Shown here: piece after piece, positions 1 through 6,584 of the stretch
Layout of the letters: every line of letters begins with the position of its first letter
Numbering within the stretch: position 1 is the first letter of the stretch
Origin: Campylobacterota bacterium
Lineage (GTDB): Bacteria; Campylobacterota; Campylobacteria; Campylobacterales; Sulfurovaceae
Assembly: GCA_003646525.1 (NCBI GenBank)
Contig: QMKU01000042.1
Location: forward strand, 1 to 8,582
DNA: 8,582 bases
Direction of reading: 5' to 3'
Translations under genes and position numbers: made by a program
The notes under the pieces: generated by a model
What the model saw: only the letters and a program-made list of their open reading frames with translations
Told to the model about the DNA's origin: nothing
Databases searched by the model: none

Positions 1-1164
1 CAAAACTTTAAGCGCATCATCCCACTCTTTTGCTCTGAAAAATACCCAAGTGATATTGATAAAATTGAAAGTGATGAACCAAGCAAGAAATGCATGCATC
101 CGTATGCCTAGAAGACCCCATGCGCGATGTATGACAATCGCCAGTCCATGTAGCAATCCCCAAAAGACAAAGGTCCAACCTGCACCATGCCATATTCCAC
201 CGATGAGAAAAGTTGCAATCAGGTTGGTGTAGGTTCTAAATTCTCCCTTGCGATTACCACCTAGTGGAATATAGACATAATCCCTGAGAAAACGGCTCAG
301 TGTGACATGCCAGCGCCGCCAAAAGTCTTGAATAGAGGTCGCTTTATAGGGTGAATTGAAGTTGATTGGAAGTTTGATATTGAAAAGAAGTGCCGCACCA
401 ATCGCCATATCCGTATAACCACTAAAGTCAAAATAGAGTTGGAAGGTATACGAAAGTGAAGTCGCCCAAGCCTCCATCATGTTGAGCAGTGGAGCATGGT
501 CAAACCCCGCAGTTGCCCACACCGCAAACGAATCAGCGATAATCACCTTCTTGAAGAGTCCTATAGAAAAAATAAAGAGTCCCAAAGTGATGTTTTTATA
601 TTGAATCACCTTGTTTCTGATATCAGCAAACTGAGGCATCATCTCCTGATGGTGGACGATAGGACCAGCAATGAGTTGAGGAAAGAAGGTAACAAAATTG
701 GCATAATTAAGAAAATCATACTCTTTGGTTTCGCCTCGATAACTATCCACTAAATAGGCAATTTGCTGAAAAGTAAAAAATGATATTGCTAGCGGCAAAG
801 CTAGATGCAAGAGATCAGCATGGGTCTCTAGGAGTCGGTTGACATTGCTTATCAGAAAATCAGCATATTTAAAATAACCCAACAGTGCCACATTGGCAGT
901 GATGCCCATGGTCAAACAAATCTTTTTTGAAATTTTGATAGGCGTTTTTTTCTTTGCTAGTGAGAGACCGATAAAATAGTTGAAAAACATCGAAGCTAGT
1001 ATGATAGGCAGATAGGCGATATTCCACCAACTATAAAAAAAGAGTGACGAGAGTACTAAAAAAGTTTTACTCGCCCCTGTCAGCTTCAGGCGATTGAGAT
1101 AGAAATAGACAAAAAAAGTGACAGGCAAAAAAGCAAAAATAAAAACATACGAGTTGAAGAGCAA
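1..1164 (-). CDS. AlgI/DltB-like membrane-bound O-acyltransferase (MBOAT), 3' end beyond the window
   Basis: Multi-pass inner-membrane O-acyltransferase; 388 codons are visible and the reading frame is open at position 1. The family moves acyl groups, often acetyl, onto hydroxyls of extracytoplasmic polymers such as alginate or D-alanyl-teichoic acid. Visible family marks are the N-terminus MLFNSYVFIF, an FWRRWH block at residues 281-286, and the WHG motif at 325-327, whose His326 matches the essential His of AlgI. Long hydrophobic segments run throughout. About 80-130 C-terminal residues are probably missing compared with usual family length. The start is inferred as TTG at 1164, because an AGGGGG ribosome-binding site at 1171-1176 sits 6 bases upstream and the next in-frame codon set upstream ends in a stop. 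That ribosome-binding site overlaps the stop codon of the M14 gene, which indicates coupling. The substrate is unknown; the usual AlgJ/SGNH partner, if present, would lie outside the window. Confidence 0.93.
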   Translation of the reverse strand, partial: MLFNSYVFIFAFLPVTFFVYFYLNRLKLTGASKTFLVLSSLFFYSWWNIAYLPIILASMFFNYFIGLSLAKKKTPIKISKKICLTMGITANVALLGYFKYADFLISNVNRLLETHADLLHLALPLAISFFTFQQIAYLVDSYRGETKEYDFLNYANFVTFFPQLIAGPIVHHQEMMPQFADIRNKVIQYKNITLGLFIFSIGLFKKVIIADSFAVWATAGFDHAPLLNMMEAWATSLSYTFQLYFDFSGYTDMAIGAALLFNIKLPINFNSPYKATSIQDFWRRWHVTLSRFLRDYVYIPLGGNRKGEFRTYTNLIATFLIGGIWHGAGWTFVFWGLLHGLAIVIHRAWGLLGIRMHAFLAWFITFNFINITWVFFRAKEWDDALKVL

Positions 1165-1174
1165 AAATATCCCC

Positions 1175-3754
1175 CTAGTAGGTTTCCAGAGGATTATATT
1201 TCACAATAGATCCTTCCGAGAAATTAGGCACATTATCATAAGCAAAAACAGCATAATACTTCTCTATATCCATTGAAGCAAAATTATCATAAGTATAGGT
1301 ATCTTTGCCTCCATAGATCTTCACTCCGTCAGCAAAATGTTTGGGGGCATGAAAAGTATTTCGTACGACATGGTAACCTGTCACAGCATCTTCTTTGGCA
1401 GCATCCCAGTTGAGCTTGACCATGCCACTCTCTTTGGTGATATGAAAATTTTCTGCGGAAATAGGAGCTATTCGGCGTTTTTCAATATACTTGACCACCA
1501 ATTCGACATCAGATTTCCACTTGACGACACGATTTTTTACACCAGATGCAGAACTAGCCCGTATGACAAGCTTGAGTTTTTTGCCAAGTTGATGCATCTC
1601 ATCGAGTACTTGTTTGGAGAGGGTATCAAAATTAAAATACTGATACTCTTTACCAGCTAAATCATTTTCAGAGACTTCATACCCTATATACTCGATCTTG
1701 TCACGATTTCTGATATCCTCATAACTACCCACTTCATCGACTTCAACTAATTCAATATAATAGAGAATATCTCGTTTTTTCTTAAAGGTATTACTATTTC
1801 TGATCTTGAGTACACACTTGGTGATGACTGTTGTCTCAGGATTAGGCAGTGCACTAATATCAAAATCCAAATAGCCATAAATTCTATTGGCATTTTCATC
1901 AAAACCACTTTTCAACAGATCTTCTTCCAAGCCTTTTTGGGAGATAGTTGCCAAAGTGCTAGCTGGAAGTTTGATCTTTTGTTCTGTGACAGTATATTTG
2001 ATATCTAGGATAGGACGATATTGAATACCGCCACCAAATTGTCCGTAACCGATATCAAACTGCATCATTTGAGAATCTTCACCCTCAGGAAGATATTTGG
2101 GTCCATCGACACGAAAGTGCGCCTGACCTTTAGCTATCTCTTCTTGGAGAAGTTCACACTCATGGCTGGAAAACTCCCAAGAATTCCAAATCCCTTGCGT
2201 CAAATTATGAGACTTAATCGCTCGCCCTATGGTTCCTTTGGTTTTAGCATTATCTACTTGTTTAAAATCAGTGACCTCAGTGAAACTGTCAGGCTTCATA
2301 AGTGAGAGATTCCATTCACCAAATTTTTCGATCTTGGCACCGACACGATTCATAGGATAGAGATAGAGTCTTGCCTCTTTGATCATCGCATCATCAGGTA
2401 GAGAGTCAAAATCAAAACTGAGTACGGCATCACATATCCCTTTGGATTTATTGATGCCCACAAAGAGCGAGTTGAGTCCAAAGTGAGAACGATTTTGCTC
2501 TTGCGTGTATTGACCTAGATAGCCTGTTCCACTCTTGCTCGCAAAGATAAGCTTGAAAAATTCATCTTCATCTAGTGCAGTTCTAACTTTGACAATAGGG
2601 GCAAAAGGTGATCTGTAGCCACTTTTCTTATTGACAGCTCGGATAGTATAGATATAATTAGTCGAACTCTCTAGGTCAGTATCGACAAAAGTATTTTCAC
2701 CGACGACAGCGATCAGCGTACGATCGTTGCATGCATCTTTATCTTTTGTACTTCTAAAAATTTCAAAGCAAATCACATCCCGTACTTCATACTCCCAAAT
2801 CAATGTAACTGTATTAGATAGCACCTCTTTGATCGTAAAATCAGCAACTCTATGTGGTGCTTGAGATGAGTAGTTGACCACTTCACCAAAGGCATGTTTG
2901 AGTGCTGGAATATTTTCGTGTACACTGCTACTCATACTCTTCATATAGTCGGGAATATTTTTGGTTCCCACTTCGACAACTGTAGCAATGATACCTTTGG
3001 AGTAGTAGTACTCCCGACCACTTCCACTGATCAATTGTGCAGGTGGTTTTCCTCGATGAATACCATAGTGTCGCCCTGTTACCTTGGCGATCTCATCATT
3101 CATATTGGCGCATAAGACATTGAGGTCTGTACCATCTATCTCTGCCTCGTGATTAAACTTATGTGCTGGGAAAAAAACATTCCCCTGAGAGTGATAGTCA
3201 AAAGCTATCGTAATATTTTCATGAGAATCTACAAAAGCTTTGATCGCACTAGTTTCCGCTTCGCTAAAAGGTGCCGATCCACCATAGATATTGGAACCTG
3301 TGTTGCTGTTTTTACTCCAACCGATAGAGAAGTTCCTGTTGAGATCGACACCGATCGTACCATCTCCATTTGGACGACGGTTTTTTCGCCAAAAAGAGAA
3401 ATGTTTTCTAGAATATTCAAATCCATCGGGATTGAGGCAAGGTACCATATAGATCGTAGATTCATTCAAACTTTTTTCGAGTTCTGGATCAACATGCTGA
3501 TTTCCTGCAACATACTCTATAAATTTCAATGCCAGCTCATTACCGATCCACTCTCTAGCATGGATACTTCCTGTATAGAGCATCGCAGGTTTCTCGTCAG
3601 CTCCCTCTACATTTTGAGAGATTTTGACTAGTACGATATCTCTCTCTTCGTAGGTTGTCCCTATCTTGATCACTTCGATCAGGTTAGGAAACTGTTTTTG
3701 CATATCCTGAAGAAAATTGAGGCTCTCTTCATAGGATTGATATTGGTTTTTCAT
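1175..3754 (-). CDS. M14-family zinc carboxypeptidase with fibronectin III-like and other beta-sandwich domains, no signal peptide
   Basis: Predicted metallocarboxypeptidase that removes C-terminal residues. Residues 1 to about 295 form the M14 domain: the zinc ligands His65 and Glu68 lie in HAREW and His188 in FDYHSQG. By analogy with carboxypeptidase A, Arg123, Asn139-Arg140 and a Tyr near 249-251 bind substrate, and Glu261 (TVVEVG) is the catalytic base, so the active site looks complete. A fibronectin III-like domain follows (about 302-393), then two long beta-rich stretches (about 400-590 and 595-757) resembling DNRLRE/carbohydrate-binding sandwiches, and a last FN3-like domain (about 762-859). 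At 859 residues it is much longer than a bare M14 enzyme. The start MKNQYQSYEE is hydrophilic with no signal peptide, and an in-frame stop of the preceding gene lies just upstream, so a longer secreted form is not available here. The gene begins 6 bases after the ATP-grasp stop. The beta-sandwich assignments are from pattern only. Confidence 0.93.
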   Translation of the reverse strand: MKNQYQSYEESLNFLQDMQKQFPNLIEVIKIGTTYEERDIVLVKISQNVEGADEKPAMLYTGSIHAREWIGNELALKFIEYVAGNQHVDPELEKSLNESTIYMVPCLNPDGFEYSRKHFSFWRKNRRPNGDGTIGVDLNRNFSIGWSKNSNTGSNIYGGSAPFSEAETSAIKAFVDSHENITIAFDYHSQGNVFFPAHKFNHEAEIDGTDLNVLCANMNDEIAKVTGRHYGIHRGKPPAQLISGSGREYYYSKGIIATVVEVGTKNIPDYMKSMSSSVHENIPALKHAFGEVVNYSSQAPHRVADFTIKEVLSNTVTLIWEYEVRDVICFEIFRSTKDKDACNDRTLIAVVGENTFVDTDLESSTNYIYTIRAVNKKSGYRSPFAPIVKVRTALDEDEFFKLIFASKSGTGYLGQYTQEQNRSHFGLNSLFVGINKSKGICDAVLSFDFDSLPDDAMIKEARLYLYPMNRVGAKIEKFGEWNLSLMKPDSFTEVTDFKQVDNAKTKGTIGRAIKSHNLTQGIWNSWEFSSHECELLQEEIAKGQAHFRVDGPKYLPEGEDSQMMQFDIGYGQFGGGIQYRPILDIKYTVTEQKIKLPASTLATISQKGLEEDLLKSGFDENANRIYGYLDFDISALPNPETTVITKCVLKIRNSNTFKKKRDILYYIELVEVDEVGSYEDIRNRDKIEYIGYEVSENDLAGKEYQYFNFDTLSKQVLDEMHQLGKKLKLVIRASSASGVKNRVVKWKSDVELVVKYIEKRRIAPISAENFHITKESGMVKLNWDAAKEDAVTGYHVVRNTFHAPKHFADGVKIYGGKDTYTYDNFASMDIEKYYAVFAYDNVPNFSEGSIVKYNPLETY

Positions 3755-3760
3755 AGTAAT

Positions 3761-5185
3761 TTAAATCTTTTTCTTAAAGTTATTCCACTCATTAGTCAAT
3801 TCGTCAAGCAGATGCCTCTTCATCCATGAGATTTTTTTCAAAAGCTTTTTAGGTTCATTTTCTAGCACATGAATCAGTTCGTGCAAATCAAACCTATCGA
3901 GGATTCTTTCAGATTTTTTCTTTCCGATTCCTTTGACAGATCTAAGTATCTCAGTCATCTTATCTTCATCAAGAGCAATCTCAATCTCAGTCTCAACCGC
4001 TTCCGTACTCTCATCATCACCATAGTCAGGATTTTGCTTTTCATCGACTTTGGAGATGGATTTGCCATAGTTATCTTGGAAATTCCATTTTTCACTTGCC
4101 CACTCTTCATAGTTGCGGTCTTCAGTCAAAAGCATCGGATAGAGAGAGTCAAGCTCATGAAGACTCGTACTTCCCTCTTCTGTCTCTACTCTCTTGCTAT
4201 CGAGGAAGTAAGCACCATCATAACTTGGTGTATATTTACCAAAAGTAATATAACGAAGTGTTCTGAGAACAGAAGCATCCATTTTACCCAACTCTTCCCA
4301 GTTGTAGAGAGGGATATTTGGCTTGGAGAATCGTCCATTACCAAATTTCCACATCAAATATTGACCGATCCAATCCCGGATATAAGGGAAAGCTGCAAAT
4401 GCTGTCGCACACTCAAGGATACGGTATTTACCATCTTTGCCCACAGCGATATCACAGGCCCAATACTCCGCATTGGCATCTTTGGAGACTTGAACAGCCA
4501 AGTCCAACAGCTCTTTGGGTACCTTTTGGTAATCCATCGAACCACCCTGTGAAGTATTGGTCAGCCATTCACCCTCAGGAGGTCTTCTCCAGAAAGCACA
4601 CACTGGCTTGTGACCGATCAGCATGACACGCACATCTGCCTCCATCGGGACAAAATCCTGCATATAGACTGGGTTGTATCTCTTCTGCGCTATCAACGCT
4701 TTCGCTTCATTTGCAGAGTCAACTTTATGAACAAAATATCCACCATAGTTAGAAGGACCATAGCTCTTCTTGATGATTTTTGGATACTGGGTTGTTTCCA
4801 TAAAATTTTCTGCTTTTTTGGTATCATAATAGATATAAGTTCTAGGAATAGGGATATCATACTTCCAAGCAAATCGTGTTACATTCTCTTTGGATTTATT
4901 GGAAAATTGCGTATCCAAAGAGGGGATAAATTGTACATTCGGCAACGCTCTAGCAATCTCCCTGAAAGTCTCATAAGCTGTCGCAGGAATATTTCCGATT
5001 AATATATCAATTTTTTTACGCTTGACTTCTCGAATAAAACGATTTTTATCATTTTTCCAGTGATAAGTCACTGTTTCGATCTTGTCAGGCCATCCCTTGA
5101 AGTTTGATTTGTCAAAAAATCTCAAGACATAATCAAGATAGAGCATACCTAATTTTGGAAGTTTTTCCTGTTTTTTCTTTGCCAT
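3761..5185 (-). CDS. RimK-like ATP-grasp domain protein with C-terminal helix-hairpin-helix (second ligase of the operon)
   Basis: ATP-grasp fold protein, 474 residues. A lysine-rich start (MAKKKQEKLPK) leads into a pre-ATP-grasp domain (about 10-95). The ATP-grasp core (about 96-275) shows NKSKENVTRFAWKYDIPIPR (96-115), the ATP-binding lysines of KIIKKS (136-141), the glycine-rich SNYGGY loop (145-150), DVRVMLIG (184-191), and RR(200-201)...NTSQGG (210-215). Metal-ligand positions are Asp245 (ACDIAV) and Glu258. The usual ExN motif reads ECA (258-260), so the Asn is Ala, which may weaken or alter metal binding. Residues 300-370 are an unassigned extension, 380-408 an acidic linker, and 413-455 a helix-hairpin-helix with the hairpin VKGIGKKKSERIL (417-429), a fold usually seen in DNA-binding proteins. 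The start codon overlaps the stop of the upstream ligase gene by one base (TAATG). It may be a ligase, a regulatory partner of the first ligase, or a pseudoenzyme; the substrate cannot be told from sequence. Confidence 0.93.
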   Translation of the reverse strand: MAKKKQEKLPKLGMLYLDYVLRFFDKSNFKGWPDKIETVTYHWKNDKNRFIREVKRKKIDILIGNIPATAYETFREIARALPNVQFIPSLDTQFSNKSKENVTRFAWKYDIPIPRTYIYYDTKKAENFMETTQYPKIIKKSYGPSNYGGYFVHKVDSANEAKALIAQKRYNPVYMQDFVPMEADVRVMLIGHKPVCAFWRRPPEGEWLTNTSQGGSMDYQKVPKELLDLAVQVSKDANAEYWACDIAVGKDGKYRILECATAFAAFPYIRDWIGQYLMWKFGNGRFSKPNIPLYNWEELGKMDASVLRTLRYITFGKYTPSYDGAYFLDSKRVETEEGSTSLHELDSLYPMLLTEDRNYEEWASEKWNFQDNYGKSISKVDEKQNPDYGDDESTEAVETEIEIALDEDKMTEILRSVKGIGKKKSERILDRFDLHELIHVLENEPKKLLKKISWMKRHLLDELTNEWNNFKKKI

Positions 5186-6114
5186 TATTTTTGTCCTTTT
5201 TTCTTTTTTCTTTTTTTCTTTTTAGTTTTTCTATCGATCATATCCACGATCAAATCTATCTTTTTATCATTGAAGTTCAGACCCATTTTTTCCTGTTCTG
5301 GTGTTGCAAAAGCCGGAATGCCATTGACTTCTATGACGACATACTCCTCTTTTTCAAGATCATAAATGATATCAACTCCTGCTATATCTGCACCGCAAAC
5401 CTTGGTAGCCTTTTTGGCAAGTGAGACGATCTCATCATTGGCTTCACGCATGAAGACGGAGCCACCGCTAGTAATATTGGTACGCCAATCTGTTCCAGCG
5501 GCTCTGCGCCCATAGCAACCCACAAACTCTCCATCCACAATATCAACTCTAAAATCACTATTATCATACTTCAAAAATTTCTCTACATAGAAAAATCTCA
5601 AATCCATTTGATTAAGGAGAGGAAGAAGCATATCAAGTGTTGCCTCATTCTCTATTTTCGTGAGCCCTATACCGCCCCATCCATCTGTTGGTTTATAAAC
5701 CATTTTGTCCCATTTACGAATAATGGATCTGAGCTCATCACCATCATCTCTGTGGCAGAGTTTAAAATCCGGAGTTGCAATACCATGATTTTGCAATAGA
5801 AATGAAGTTTGAAATTTGTCTTCTGTCAATGAAAAGGCCTCATAGCTATTAATCATAGGCATGATACGATTGAGTGCCTGATACAAAAAGACTTGATACT
5901 GAGTCTGTTCGCCTGCATTGTAAGAGAAAAAGAGATCAAGCTTGTCCGCCCGTGAGCCATTATGATAAATATGCCCATTATTGGCGATAGCATGTCGTGG
6001 ATTAATACCTGTAATAGCCTTAATATCTCTCTCTTTTAGTTTTTTGACGATTTTCTTTTCTATCTTGTCACCGCCTCCGTTTTGGTACAGCCACATACCT
6101 ATTTTTCTTGACAT
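5185..6114 (-). CDS. RimK-type ATP-grasp ligase (amino acid/peptide ligase family)
   Basis: First gene of the operon, 309 residues. It belongs to the RimK/GshB-like ATP-grasp ligases, which activate a carboxylate as an acyl-phosphate with ATP and join it to an amine, for example adding Glu to ribosomal protein S6 or making peptide-like cofactors. The order is a pre-ATP-grasp domain (1-95), then the ATP-grasp core with LTEDK (96-100), the ATP-binding Lys141 and glycine loop TDGWGGIG (143-150), DFRVDIV (187-193), RRAAGTDWRTNITSGG (203-218) and the metal ligands Asp248, Glu262 and Asn264 (IEVNGIPAF). All expected catalytic residues are present, so it should be active. The C-terminus from 296 is a lysine/arginine tail encoded by a long adenine-rich tract. 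The start has a strong AGGAG site 6 bases upstream. Its stop overlaps the next start (TAATG). The amine and acid substrates are unknown. Confidence 0.94.
   Translation of the reverse strand: MSRKIGMWLYQNGGGDKIEKKIVKKLKERDIKAITGINPRHAIANNGHIYHNGSRADKLDLFFSYNAGEQTQYQVFLYQALNRIMPMINSYEAFSLTEDKFQTSFLLQNHGIATPDFKLCHRDDGDELRSIIRKWDKMVYKPTDGWGGIGLTKIENEATLDMLLPLLNQMDLRFFYVEKFLKYDNSDFRVDIVDGEFVGCYGRRAAGTDWRTNITSGGSVFMREANDEIVSLAKKATKVCGADIAGVDIIYDLEKEEYVVIEVNGIPAFATPEQEKMGLNFNDKKIDLIVDMIDRKTKKKKRKKKKGQK
5203..5209 (-). promoter_or_regulatory. candidate -1 frameshift slippery heptamer A AAA AAG between the two ATP-grasp genes
   Basis: The zero-frame codons read AGA AAA AAG (Arg302-Lys303-Lys304), giving a correctly phased A AAA AAG heptamer, the type used by E. 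coli dnaX. A -1 slip continues GAA AAA AGG ACA AAA ATA ATG, with no stop, straight into the 474-residue frame. The result would be a fusion of about 784 residues. No strong downstream stem-loop is visible (only a weak 4-bp GGAA/TTCC stem) and there is no clear upstream Shine-Dalgarno stimulator. Confidence 0.4.
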
Positions 6115-6120
6115 AAATAA

Positions 6121-6125
6121 CTCCT
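6121..6125 (-). promoter_or_regulatory. ribosome-binding site (AGGAG) of the first ATP-grasp gene
   Basis: AGGAG follows a run of adenines and sits 6 bases before the ATG at 6114. It is one of the clearest ribosome-binding sites in the window and supports that start. Confidence 0.8.
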
Positions 6126-6160
6126 TTTTTTTCTTTATGATGCCCTGCTTGAATGCGCGT

Positions 6161-6194
6161 ATTTTATCATATTAAAATAAAAGCTAAATATCGG
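6161..6194 (-). promoter_or_regulatory. candidate promoter of the ATP-grasp/M14/MBOAT operon
   Basis: A -10-like TATGAT lies at 6171-6166 on the minus strand, with T-rich sequence (6172-6188) upstream and no recognisable -35 box, as is common in Campylobacterota. It would give a leader of about 45 bases before the ATG at 6114. The -10 is flanked by a 6-bp inverted repeat, TAAAAT (6173-6178) and ATTTTA (6161-6166), which may be an operator or simple AT-richness. The rest of the gap (6195-6249) shows no clear terminator for the 53-residue gene, so read-through from that gene is also possible. Confidence 0.45.
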
Positions 6195-6249
6195 TGCAGG
6201 GATTTTAACCCAATGATGCTATCGTAGTGGTATTGTTGGGAACTGTATG

Positions 6250-6411
6250 CTACTCCTCCGAAGGGTTTTCTTTGGCAGAAGGAGTTGTCTCTTCTGTCTC
6301 TTCTTCGGAAGCTTTATTTTTAGCTTGTCTCTTTTGTCGTTTCTCTTCTTGCTTTTTTTGTTTTTCTAGTTCTCTGCCTCGTTTTTCATATGAGTAGTTT
6401 GTTCGTGCCAT
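6250..6411 (-). CDS. small highly charged hypothetical protein, 53 residues
   Basis: Cytosolic protein with no membrane segment or signal peptide. The N-terminal part (MARTNYSYEKRGREL, then Lys/Arg/Gln/Glu-rich to about residue 34) is strongly basic and predicted as one long helix. The C-terminal part (residues 35-53) is acidic and rich in Glu, Thr and Ser, ending in PSEE. I recall similar short MARTNYS-type proteins as uncharacterised in several proteobacteria, but I know no function. A GAAGGA ribosome-binding site (6420-6425) lies 8 bases before the ATG, and an extended -10-like element lies about 45 bases upstream of the start. It is on the same strand as the four-gene operon, 135 bases upstream. 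Codon use and start context look real despite the short length. A nucleic-acid- or ribosome-associated role would fit the basic helix but is only a guess. Confidence 0.75.
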   Translation of the reverse strand: MARTNYSYEKRGRELEKQKKQEEKRQKRQAKNKASEEETEETTPSAKENPSEE

Positions 6412-6419
6412 TAGTACCG

Positions 6420-6425
6420 TCCTTC
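6420..6425 (-). promoter_or_regulatory. ribosome-binding site (GAAGGA) of the 53-residue gene
   Basis: GAAGGA reads on the minus strand, with an 8-base spacer to the ATG at 6411. It supports the small gene being translated. Confidence 0.6.
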
Positions 6426-6454
6426 AAGTTATTTAGTTAGATAAATCGTTTAGC

Positions 6455-6463
6455 ATGATAGCA
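6455..6463 (-). promoter_or_regulatory. candidate extended -10 promoter (TGCTATCAT) for the 53-residue gene
   Basis: TGC directly precedes TATCAT on the minus strand, matching an extended -10 (TGN-TATNNT). It would give a leader of about 35-40 bases. No -35 box is evident. Confidence 0.4.
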
Positions 6464-6520
6464 TTTAAAGTTTATAGCCCTACTTTAGAGCTCTTATTTA
6501 GCTTATTTTCAATTGATTAC

Positions 6521-6529
6521 TGCTATTCT
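6521..6529 (+). promoter_or_regulatory. candidate extended -10 promoter (TGCTATTCT) for the sixA operon
   Basis: TGC directly precedes TATTCT on the plus strand, in AT-rich sequence. Transcription would begin near 6536 and the leader of about 65 bases would include the hairpin at 6549-6584. It points away from the minus-strand promoter at 6455-6463, so 6412-6600 is a divergent promoter region. Confidence 0.35.
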
Positions 6530-6548
6530 TCACTAGACAAAATATTTC

Positions 6549-6584
6549 TTCTCAATTCTCGTGCCAAATCAAGAGAACTGAGAA
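6549..6584 (+). repeat. 12-bp imperfect inverted repeat in the sixA leader
   Basis: TTCTCAATTCTC (6549-6560) and GAGAACTGAGAA (6573-6584) pair over 11 of 12 positions around a 12-base loop. There is no T-run on either side, so it is not an intrinsic terminator. It ends 16 bases before the ATG at 6601 (7 before the alternative GTG at 6592). It could be a leader hairpin affecting translation or a protein-binding operator. Confidence 0.55.

Noticed and set aside
3149..3631. 160-codon plus-strand open frame within the M14 region.
   Set aside because: It lies antisense to the M14 catalytic domain, whose conserved zinc motifs show the minus strand is coding; the plus-strand product shows no recognisable domain.
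3869..4552. 227-codon plus-strand open frame antisense to the second ATP-grasp gene.
   Set aside because: The opposite strand carries clear ATP-grasp motifs; this frame shows no family features and no good ribosome-binding site, so it is a coding shadow.
5173..5225. Long purine tract considered as a frameshift error splitting one original double ATP-grasp gene.
   Set aside because: Each protein has a complete ATP-grasp domain, the second has its own ATG and an AAGGAC-like ribosome-binding site, and TAATG overlaps are normal for coupled genes; an assembly error is not needed, though programmed slippage remains possible.
6186..6225. Minus-strand stretch GGGTTAAAATCCCTGCACCG resembles the T-arm and 3' acceptor end of a tRNA.
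   Set aside because: The loop lacks the conserved C of TTC, no matching acceptor 5' strand, D-arm or anticodon arm is found upstream, and no integrase lies nearby, so neither a tRNA nor an attachment site is supported.
6209..6240. Possible stem CCCAA...TTGGG as a terminator after the 53-residue gene.
   Set aside because: On the minus strand only the outer five pairs hold before mismatches, the loop is long and no T-run follows, so an intrinsic terminator is not supported.
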